The position numbers and the translations under genes were made by a program. DNA of 7,309 nt from assembly GCA_938004375.1 (NCBI GenBank), contig CALKWH010000379.1, positions 1 to 7,309 of the forward strand. Reading direction: 5' to 3'. Positions 1-5,661 of the stretch are shown here, one piece after another. Within the stretch, counting starts at the first letter, position 1, and the number at the start of each line of letters is the position of its first letter. This stretch comes from an uncultured Pseudomonadota bacterium. GTDB taxonomy: Bacteria > Myxococcota_A > Polyangia > HGW-17. The notes under the pieces are model-generated. The model did no database searches and was not told the origin of the DNA. It saw only the letters and a program-made list of their open reading frames with translations.

Positions 1-45
1 GATCGTATTCGGTGACTGGAGTTCAGACGTGTGCTCTTCCGATCT
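1..45 (+). other. Illumina TruSeq adapter with i7 index (left end, synthetic)
   Basis: The block ends in GCTCTTCCGATCT and is the reverse complement of the TruSeq index adapter. Read outward it gives the AGATCGGAAGAGC core, the standard CACACGTCTGAACTCCAGTC arm, an 8-base index CGAATACG and the first three bases (ATC) of the constant region that follows the index. It is not genomic. Frames running through it produce the well-known artefact peptides TGVQTCALPI and LFRSI. Confidence 0.98.
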
Positions 46-1890
46 ATAGCCGGCGCGCACCAGGATGCGCTCGGTCAGCCGCAGGTTGGCCTCCTCGTCC
101 TCGGCGACCAGGATGGCGTGCCCGGGGACCGGCTCGGACCGGGCGAGCTCCTCTCGCAGCTCCCGCGTGTCGCGGCGCCGGCGGGGGTCGGGGCGCTGGG
201 CGGGCGCCCCCTCGTGGCGCGGCAGGTACAGATCGAAGGTCGATCCCTCCTGCAGGTGACTGCGCACCTGCACGTGGCCGTGGCTCTGGGAGACGATGCC
301 GTAGACCATGGCCAGGCCCAGCCCGGTGCCCTTGCCCGGCTCCTTGGTGGTGTAGAACGGTTCGAAGATCTTGTCGAGCAGCGTGGGCGGGATGCCGGCG
401 CCGTCGTCGGCCACCCGCAGGCGAATCCATCGTCCCGGCGGGACCGCCGTCGGCGCGCCCGGGTGGGGCTCGGTCAGGGTGACGTCCTCGACGGAGACGT
501 CGATGCGCCCCCGCTTTTCGATGGCGTCGCGGGCGTTGAGCACCAGGTTGGTCAGCACCTGATCGAACTGCGCGGGGTCCACGAGCACGACGTGGGGCTC
601 TCCCGACGGCGTGAACCCGATGGCGGTGCTCTCCGGGATGAGGCGACGTAGCATCCGCAGGGACTCGGCGACGCGGGCGTCCAGATCGAGCGGCTGAGGA
701 TTGACGGTCTGGCGGCGCCCGAAGGCGAGCAGCTGGTGCGTCAACTCCGTGGAGCGCAGGGCGGCCCTGCGGATCTCCTCGATGAGGGCGCGGCGACCGT
801 CGTGCTCGCCGATGGAGTCCAACAGTTCCTCGGTCTGACCCAGGATCACGCCGAGCATGTTGTTGAAGTCGTGGGCCACCCCGCCGGCCAGCCGCCCCAC
901 GGCCTCGAGCTTGGCGGCCTGCCGGAGCTGGTCCTCGAGCCGGCGGTGGGGGGTGAGGTCCGAGGCGCACGAGACGATGCCCGCGATGGAGCCGTCCGGA
1001 TTCTTCAACGTGGCGCGGTCGAAGGCCACCTCGCGGGTTACGCCGTCGGCGCAGGGGATCGTGACGTCGAAGTGCTGCACCCCGGGGTTCTCGAACAACT
1101 CCTGATCCATGCGGGCGATCGTCTCTGCCACCGGAGGGGGGAGCAGCCCGTCCATGGTGCGGCCTATCATGTCCTCGAGCCTTTGACCGGCGTAATAGGC
1201 GAAGGCCTGGTTGCAGGCGAGGTAGGTCCCGTCCGTGGCCTTGTAGTAAACGGGGTTGGGCATGGCGTTGAGGATGTCCTGCAGGAACCGCTCGTGCTCG
1301 GCGAGCCGGGCGGAGACCGCGGCCGCGTTCCGCTGCTCCTCGAAGATCCACGCGATGAGTACGAACACCGGCGGATACAGCAGCAGCACGGGTGCGGCGA
1401 TCTGGCTCACCACCTGCCAGCGGATCCCGGCGGGTATCCCCATCTGGAGGGCGAGCATCCCCAGGTGCACCGCCAGGCCGAACGCCCACAGGTACGGCCA
1501 GCGCATGGCCTGCGGCCAGCGTCGGACGACGGCGCGGAAAGCGATCCCCAGCAGCGTGGCTTCGACGATCACGCCCACGCCCACCCACTGCCCCACCCCG
1601 CCGATCCAGAGGCGTCCGGCAGCCGCGACGGGCGCCGCGATCAGCCCGGCGAGGGGACCGCCGAACAGCCCGGCCAGCGCCAGGACGATGCTGCGTCCGT
1701 CGTAGATGGGACCCTCGTGGAGCCGCAGAGGGGTGAACATGGCGAACAGTGCGATCGCGCCGAACAACACGCCCGAGAGCACGTCGTGCAGAATAGGGTT
1801 CCGTGGGAACTTCCGCAGGATCAATGTGTATAGCACGCCCAGGGTCACGAGCAGCGTCAGGTTGTTCAGCAGGGCGTGGAGAATTCCCAT
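46..1890 (-). CDS. Hybrid sensor histidine kinase (5TMR-LYT, PAS, HisKA, HATPase, start of receiver), C-terminus cut by insert end
   Basis: This is a membrane signal-sensing kinase; 615 residues are visible. Residues 1-185 form a hydrophobic multi-helix domain. The stretch DGRSIVLALAGLFGGPLAG (about 64-82) is typical of the 5TM LytS/YhcK-type receptor domain. A PAS domain spans about 200-312. The H-box GGVAHDFNNML (336-346) carries the phosphoacceptor His340. The HATPase has an N-box NLVLNARDAI (448-457), a G1 box VADDGAGIP (493-501) and a G2 box GTGLGLAMVYG (521-531). HAILVAEDEE (591-600) starts a receiver domain, with its acidic pocket visible. The protein then runs into adapter, so the phosphorylated Asp and the end are missing. 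The start is the first ATG after an in-frame TGA at 1927-1929. No clear Shine-Dalgarno precedes it. The H-box type and attached receiver predict a phosphorelay; ligand and target are unknown. Confidence 0.93.
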
Positions 1891-1903
1891 GTCGGATCGA
1901 GAA

Positions 1904-1930
1904 TTTATGGGATATGCGCCGCGCCGTCAA
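1904..1930 (-). promoter_or_regulatory. Candidate promoter of the sensor kinase gene
   Basis: On the minus strand TTGACG (1925-1930) is followed after 15 bases by CATAAA (1904-1909). These would act as -35 and -10 elements. Transcription would start near 1897, only about seven bases before the ATG, which fits the lack of a Shine-Dalgarno. The spacer is shorter than the ideal 17, so this is a moderate candidate. Confidence 0.3.
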
Positions 1931-1962
1931 GGGAAAGGGAGGCCCACGTCCGTTCCAGCTCC

Positions 1963-1986
1963 AAATCGAAATCGAAATCGAAATCG
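1963..1986 (+). repeat. Hexamer microsatellite (AAATCG)4
   Basis: Four exact tandem AAATCG units lie in the divergent spacer between the kinase and serpin genes. On the kinase strand the unit reads CGATTT. They are upstream of both genes and encode nothing plausible; the frames through them give only alternating dipeptides. Function unknown. Confidence 0.9.
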
Positions 1987-2019
1987 GGGTCGCGCGAGCC
2001 CGTGGTTCGTTTCCAAACC

Positions 2020-2129
2020 GTCCGTGGGTCCGGATTCCCTCGTCCGTGGCGCGGCCGTCCGTGCCTGTCCGTGGCCGTCCGTGGCCGTCCGTGGATCCGG
2101 ATTCCCTCGTCCGTGTGCCGCGCGTCCGT
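2020..2129 (+). repeat. GTCCGT word array with a 10-bp tandem repeat and a 20-bp direct repeat
   Basis: GTCCGT occurs eight times in this 110-base stretch (starts 2020, 2042, 2057, 2067, 2077, 2087, 2109, 2124), always in the same orientation, with a ninth copy at 1948. TCCGTGGCCG is repeated in tandem about 2.7 times at 2068-2094. A perfect 20-base direct repeat, TCCGGATTCCCTCGTCCGTG, lies at 2029-2048 and 2096-2115. The pattern indicates local expansion and duplication in non-coding DNA. No coding frame with family resemblance crosses it. Confidence 0.85.
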
Positions 2130-2155
2130 ATTCCTACAGTTCTTGTTTCCACAGT

Positions 2156-2183
2156 TTGCCATCGCATGATGGCGTGCTATACG
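2156..2183 (+). promoter_or_regulatory. Candidate serpin promoter with a palindrome in the spacer
   Basis: TTGCCA (2156-2161) is followed by a 16-base spacer and TATACG (2178-2183), the latter preceded by TGC as in an extended -10. Transcription would begin about 38 bases before the serpin ATG. Inside the element GCCATC (2158-2163) and GATGGC (2168-2173) form a perfect inverted repeat around GCAT, a possible repressor site. The call rests on consensus matching only. Confidence 0.4.
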
Positions 2184-2213
2184 CAATATGCGACGGGGAC
2201 CGAGACCGTCGCG

Positions 2214-2218
2214 AAAGG
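2214..2218 (+). promoter_or_regulatory. Ribosome binding site of the serpin gene
   Basis: AAAGG lies nine bases before the ATG at 2228. The reading frame is open far upstream (to about 1706) through the repeat array. This site, together with the lipoprotein signal that begins exactly at 2228, decides the start. Confidence 0.6.
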
Positions 2219-2227
2219 TTGGACCCC

Positions 2228-3529
2228 ATGAAAACTGCCCTGCGCTGCGCCTTGTTCTTCTGGATTACCCTGACCATCGCCGCCTGCGGTGAGGAGCCCG
2301 CCCCGGTCGTGTTCACCGGCCTGCGGGGCGACGTCCCGGTCCTGGACCCGGCCACCGTGGAACCGGCCGTGATCGAGCAGGCCGCCCTGAGCCAGCGGGC
2401 CTTCACCGCCGCGCTGTACCGCGAGCTTCTGCCCGACAACCACGGCCAGAATCTCGTCGTGTCGCCATACTCGATCTTCTCCGCGTTCAACCTGCTCTAC
2501 CCCGGGGCCAACGGCGAAACGGCGCAGGTCATGCGCGACGGCTTCTTCCTCCTGGGCACCGATCAGGAGATTTTGGACGGCCAGGGCGCGCTGTACCTCT
2601 CACTGTTGGGACGCTCCACGCCCGCGGCCCGGATCGAGATGGCCAACGCGCTGTTCGTCGGCGAGCAGTTCCAGTTGGTCCAGGCATACCTCGACGCGGT
2701 CACGCGCAACTACGACGCCACGACCTACGTGGTGGACTTCGCCAATGACTACGAGTCCGTCCGCCGGGACATCAACCGTTGGGTCGAAGACCGCACGGCC
2801 GGCAAGATCACGAACCTGTTCCCGCCGGAGAGCATCCACGAGGAGACCGACATGGCGCTGGTCAACGCGGTGTACTTCAACGCGAAGTGGAAGTACGAGT
2901 TCGAGGACGGCGACCCCCTGACGTTCCACGGGACGGCCGCGGACAAGGTCCTCACGCCGATGTCGGTGCGACTCGAGGCGTCCCCGTATGGGGAAGGCCC
3001 CATCGAGGGACTGGCGGACTCCCTCGTGCAGGTGCTCCCCCTGCCCTACCAGGACGAGCGGTTCGACATGGTGCTCCTGCTCCCGTCGGACTTCGACGCC
3101 TTCACGCAAGGCCTGACGGCGGACGCCCTCGGACGCTACCTGGAGCTGGGGTACACCCCGCCGGTGAACTCCGAGCAGATCGCCTACGTCAAGGTGCCGG
3201 CGTTCCGCATCGACTGGGAAATCGCGCTTCACGACCTGATGCCCGCCCTGGGGCTGGGGGACCTGCTGTGCACGGCCTCCCCCACGCCGGACTTCCTCGG
3301 GCTCTTCGGGGTTCCGACCTGCGTCGGCGGGGTCTTCCACAAGGCCTTCATCGACGTGAACAAGCAGGGAACCGAGGCCGCGGCGGCCACGGGCATCGCC
3401 ATGAACGACACCGGGAACTCGGACACGCCGCGCTACATCTACTTCACCGCCGACCGTCCCTTCGTCTACGCCATCGTCGAACGCGCCACCCGCACGGTCT
3501 TGTTCCTGGGCCACGTCGTCAATCTGTGA
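2228..3529 (+). CDS. Serpin-family protease inhibitor, predicted lipoprotein
   Basis: The product has 433 residues. It begins with a signal peptide and lipobox (TIAAC), so Cys20 should be lipidated after export. Gly21 rather than Asp follows, compatible with outer-membrane sorting. A serpin fold follows from about residue 55. NLVVSPYSI (75-83) and NAVYFNAKWK (213-222) are family landmarks; Trp221 corresponds to the conserved breach tryptophan. The hinge GTEAAAATG (381-389) keeps the small residues needed for loop insertion, so the protein is predicted to be inhibitory. FTADRPFVYAI (406-416) fits the serpin signature pattern. Counting from the hinge puts P1 near Thr395, but the loop after it is longer than in alpha-1-antitrypsin, so the scissile bond and target protease are uncertain. 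Cys348 and Cys365 flank a local insertion and could form a disulfide outside the cytoplasm. The likely role is protecting the cell surface from foreign or own proteases (inference). Confidence 0.96.
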   Translation: MKTALRCALFFWITLTIAACGEEPAPVVFTGLRGDVPVLDPATVEPAVIEQAALSQRAFTAALYRELLPDNHGQNLVVSPYSIFSAFNLLYPGANGETAQVMRDGFFLLGTDQEILDGQGALYLSLLGRSTPAARIEMANALFVGEQFQLVQAYLDAVTRNYDATTYVVDFANDYESVRRDINRWVEDRTAGKITNLFPPESIHEETDMALVNAVYFNAKWKYEFEDGDPLTFHGTAADKVLTPMSVRLEASPYGEGPIEGLADSLVQVLPLPYQDERFDMVLLLPSDFDAFTQGLTADALGRYLELGYTPPVNSEQIAYVKVPAFRIDWEIALHDLMPALGLGDLLCTASPTPDFLGLFGVPTCVGGVFHKAFIDVNKQGTEAAAATGIAMNDTGNSDTPRYIYFTADRPFVYAIVERATRTVLFLGHVVNL

Positions 3530-3552
3530 CGGGGTCGTCCCCGCCCCCGTCA
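3527..3552. terminator. Inverted repeat between convergent genes, containing both stop codons
   Basis: TGACGGGG (3527-3534) and CCCCGTCA (3545-3552) pair perfectly around a ten-base loop. The TGA of the serpin opens the left arm, and the TGA of the ATPase on the opposite strand opens the right arm. A shorter alternative hairpin, CGGGG-TCGT-CCCCG, is nested at 3530-3543. There is no T-run, so it would be a non-classical bidirectional terminator or mRNA 3'-end stabiliser. Confidence 0.5.
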
Positions 3553-4782
3553 GTATCCCCAACCGAACAGCCACAACGGGATCGTGCGATCAACGCCGGT
3601 CTCGAGGTCGTCCACTGCGAGCCAGGCCTCCTCCACATTCCTGATCTGTCTGCGCTTCTTGCTCCTTCCACCGACCTCGAACACCCACCGGCCGTCGACG
3701 ACGAAGTCCCCTTCGCGGGCGGCCGCGAGCGCATGCGACGGCAAAAGCGCCTGCGCGAAGAAGGTCTCGCGCACGGTCCCCACATTGCCTGCGTTCGCCG
3801 GCGCCAGCGCGAAGAGCTGGTTCGTGTCGTGCAGGAAAATTTTTTCGGGCTTGCGCAGGGCATCGAACGGCCGGCCGGGCAAGTGAAGCTGGCGGAGGAT
3901 CCCTGCATCTTCCAGATACTTCAGGTAGGTCTTCAACGTCCGGGTGTCGACCACTTCCACCGCCTGCTTGACGGCGTTCAGATCGGGCGTGAAGGGCACC
4001 GAGGCTGCGACGACCGACAGCAGGTGCTTGATCTTCCGAATGCTCTCCCCGCCGAGCGATGGATGGATGGACAGCAGATCCGACTCGATGGTCGTGTGCA
4101 CCTGCTGCTCCAGGGTCCGCTGGAACAGCGGCACGTTTGCCAGGTCCAGAAAGTAGGGATAGAAACCGCGCACGAGGTAGTCCGCGAACAGGGCGAGGAC
4201 CTTGAACCCCGCGGCGTCCAGATCGCGAACGATGGACCCGGCGCGACGGCGGTGGTCCTCGAGCAAGTCCGAAAGCGGCAGCGGCCCGAACGCCAGACCG
4301 GTCCGCAGCTCCACGAACTCACGAAAGGACAGGCCGTGCATCCGATAGGCGACCGCGCGGCGAGAGAGATCATGGGTTCCCTGGTGGATTTCGAGCGCGC
4401 TGCTGCCCGACGCCAGCACCTTCAAACCGGGGAAAGTGTCATAGATGCTCTTTAGTTGCATGGACCAGTCACGGATGCGGTGGATTTCATCGAACGCGAT
4501 GATCTGGCCGCCACGGCGGAAAAACCACTCGGCGATTTCGTACAGGTGGTACTTCCTGACCAGAAAATGATCGGCCGCGACATAGAGAATCCTCTCCGAC
4601 CAGACGTCCCCCGAGACCTGCCCCAAGAGATGCTGCACCAGTACGGTGGATTTTCCGATTCCCCGGGGACCGCTGATGATGGAGAGGCGGGACTCCAGGG
4701 AATTGTCCCGAAGAAAATAGCGGAGATATGGACGGTTCTGAATTTCGAGTGTCCGGGCGCTCAGTTCCAGCAAATCCTGCAT
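3550..4782 (-). CDS. AAA_14-type ATPase with DUF4143-like C-terminal domain
   Basis: The product has 410 residues, a normal length for this family of stand-alone bacterial and archaeal ATPases of unsettled function. The P-loop is GPRGIGKST (38-46) and Walker B is IIAFDEIHR (94-102). A sensor-like LASGSSALEI (123-132) and the family motif DLSRRAVAYRMHGLSFREF (138-156) follow. Residues about 265-300 resemble a winged-helix segment. The C-terminus contains EGDFVVDGRWVFEVGG (357-372), aligning with the degenerate nuclease-like core of DUF4143. The usual E-x-K lysine is absent (EVG), with RSKK just after, so nuclease activity looks unlikely. No signal peptide or membrane helix is seen; it should be cytoplasmic. 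It is preceded by a good ribosome site and its own promoter and converges with the serpin. Such genes are often mobile accessory genes. Family assignment is confident, function is not. Confidence 0.93.
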   Translation of the reverse strand: MQDLLELSARTLEIQNRPYLRYFLRDNSLESRLSIISGPRGIGKSTVLVQHLLGQVSGDVWSERILYVAADHFLVRKYHLYEIAEWFFRRGGQIIAFDEIHRIRDWSMQLKSIYDTFPGLKVLASGSSALEIHQGTHDLSRRAVAYRMHGLSFREFVELRTGLAFGPLPLSDLLEDHRRRAGSIVRDLDAAGFKVLALFADYLVRGFYPYFLDLANVPLFQRTLEQQVHTTIESDLLSIHPSLGGESIRKIKHLLSVVAASVPFTPDLNAVKQAVEVVDTRTLKTYLKYLEDAGILRQLHLPGRPFDALRKPEKIFLHDTNQLFALAPANAGNVGTVRETFFAQALLPSHALAAAREGDFVVDGRWVFEVGGRSKKRRQIRNVEEAWLAVDDLETGVDRTIPLWLFGWGY

Positions 4783-4787
4783 CGCAT

Positions 4788-4793
4788 CCCTCC
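4788..4793 (-). promoter_or_regulatory. Ribosome binding site selecting the ATPase start
   Basis: GGAGGG lies five bases upstream of the ATG at 4782. Two other ATG triplets (ending at 4795 and 4787) lie nearby in the wrong frames. The position of this strong site and the conserved N-terminus favour 4782. Confidence 0.7.
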
Positions 4794-4805
4794 ATTCTCC
4801 CGGTT

Positions 4806-4833
4806 AGTATAGTATTGCATTACGCTTTTTCAA
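4806..4833 (-). promoter_or_regulatory. Sigma-70-like promoter of the ATPase gene
   Basis: On the minus strand TTGAAA (4828-4833), a 16-base spacer and TATACT (4806-4811) match the -35 and -10 consensus at five of six positions each. Transcription would start near 4799, giving a short leader of about 17 bases that contains the ribosome site. The surrounding AT-rich stretch stands out from the GC-rich flanks. Confidence 0.6.
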
Positions 4834-4856
4834 CACCAATTTTGGTAATACATTAC
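4812..4856. promoter_or_regulatory. Pair of operator-like palindromes over the ATPase promoter
   Basis: GTAATACATTAC (4845-4856) is a perfect inverted repeat, GTAAT-N2-ATTAC. GTATTGCATTAC (4812-4823) is the same site with one arm position changed. Their centres are 33 bp apart, close to three helical turns. One lies in the -35/-10 spacer and the other just upstream of -35. This arrangement suits a dimeric repressor binding cooperatively on one face of the helix. The regulator is not in the window. Confidence 0.45.
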
Positions 4857-4871
4857 ATTTCCGGCCCATTT

Positions 4872-4887
4872 CGGTCGTCCCCGACCG
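4872..4887 (-). terminator. Candidate hairpin downstream of the propeller remnant
   Basis: CGGTCG and CGACCG form a perfect six-pair stem. On the minus strand the loop is GGGA, a GNRA-type tetraloop. It lies between the stop of the decayed minus-strand fragment and the ATPase promoter, where a terminator would be expected. No U-run follows, so the assignment is tentative. Confidence 0.3.
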
Positions 4888-4891
4888 CCCC

Positions 4892-4907
4892 AAGGCCTGA
4901 AGGCCTG
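4892..4907 (+). repeat. Tandem duplication of AAGGCCTG
   Basis: Two exact, adjacent eight-base copies lie in non-coding DNA between the ATPase promoter and the propeller remnant. It looks like a simple slippage product. Confidence 0.6.
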
Positions 4908-4949
4908 ACCGATTGCCAAACTTGATCAGGTTCTTTGCGCCCATCGCTG

Positions 4950-5314
4950 TCAGTTCGCGGGCTCGGGATCCGGCAACAACCGGTTGGTGAGGGGGTCGAT
5001 GACCCCGGCGGCGTGGAGGTCCCGCCGAAGAACGACACCAGGTGGGGGACCGCGCGTCCGGCCGGGTGCGCCCCGGCCTTCTCGAAGGTCGTTCCGTTAG
5101 TAGTGAGCGTGTCGCCCGTGACCACATCCACCCCCCGGATCTGCAGGTGACCGTCGACCAGTTCGTTCCAGTAGTACCAGCCATCGGCGGCCACGCCGGT
5201 ACCGGATGCGATCTCGCTACGGCCATAGTACTGTTCGTACACCAACTCAGGAACCGGCCCCTGGAGATCCCACACGTGAAATCCAAACGGCTCGCCTTCT
5301 CTTCTTCGCAGGTG
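4950..5314 (-). pseudogene. Remnant of a beta-propeller-like protein, C-terminal part, frameshifted
   Basis: Two minus-strand frames with very GC-rich third positions join end to end. The first (5314 to about 5044) reads FHVWDLQGPVPELVYEQYYG and then GVAADGWYYWNELVDGHLQI. This is the aromatic, aspartate-rich, turn-rich texture of a beta-propeller or LVIVD-like surface protein. The second (about 5043 to 4950) reads VLRRDLHAAGVIDPLTNRLL and ends in PDPEPAN and a TGA. A one-base change in the run of five G at 5044-5048 would join them. Upstream, the first frame is closed by a TGA at 5315-5317. The codons before that (DRWDALFS, back to a TAG at 5342-5344) might be more of the same gene. No start or N-terminal domain is present. 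I cannot name the family firmly. Confidence 0.5.
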
Positions 5315-5455
5315 TCATGAAAACAGGGCATCCCACCTGTCCTATCATCAGGAGTTCTCAGGAAAAGTTGCGGAGGAGACGCAGATCGGGCGTTCGGGGC
5401 GGGTCAGCCGCCATGGGCGAGGTGGAAGACGGTCATCATCCCCCACGAACGTGTG

Positions 5456-5641
5456 GCCATGGTCAGGCCCACCTCCTGGCTCAGGTGCTGCCGCTGGACG
5501 GGTTCGTCGCCTGGTTCGACGCCTTCTTACCGGCGCCCGCCTCCCCGGACTTCGCCAGCCTGCGGGCGCGGCCCCCCAATCACCGACCCGAAGGACTTCG
5601 TCATCGGGCACCTGGTGGGGGAGAATTCGATCCCGGGAGTC
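5456..5641 (+). pseudogene. DUF2891-like gene fragment, frameshifted
   Basis: One plus-strand frame reads AHLLAQVLPLDGFVAWFDAF from about 5463. After a run of six C (5569-5574 region) a second frame reads PPITDPKDFVIGHLVGEN. Removing one C joins them. The joined text resembles the internal part of DUF2891 proteins, where a 'LM.RVLP..EF..WF..FLP' helix precedes a 'VTD..D..I.HL.GLN' motif. Third positions are almost all G or C in both frames, as in real genes here. The family would be more than 300 residues long. Neither its N-terminal half nor the segment after GEN is present, and the fragment ends about 20 bases before the ankyrin stop codon. Family recall is from memory of the motif, so the name is moderate at best. 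Confidence 0.38.
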
Positions 5642-5661
5642 CGGAAAGGACCGGTTCGTCC

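Noticed and set aside
736..1833. Plus-strand open frame of 365 codons
   Set aside because: It is the antisense shadow of the GC-rich kinase gene and has no family resemblance.
1948..2129. CRISPR array
   Set aside because: Repeat units are too short and irregular, spacers are not of constant length, and no cas gene is present.
44..2167. Long minus-strand open frame of about 707 codons overlapping the kinase
   Set aside because: It runs through the microsatellites and reads the kinase out of frame as arginine- and proline-rich text. The neighbouring frame gives complete kinase motifs.
1706..2227. Upstream extension of the serpin frame
   Set aside because: It crosses the antisense of the kinase and the repeat array. 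The ribosome site and lipoprotein signal place the start at 2228.
2600..3574. Minus-strand open frame opposite the serpin
   Set aside because: Low-complexity antisense of a confirmed gene.
2779..4455. Plus-strand open frame of 558 codons spanning serpin and ATPase
   Set aside because: It crosses the convergent junction of two confirmed genes and reads both out of frame.
4804..5331. Minus-strand open frame of 175 codons
   Set aside because: It overlaps the propeller remnant in another frame, with arginine- and proline-rich text and poorer third-position bias.
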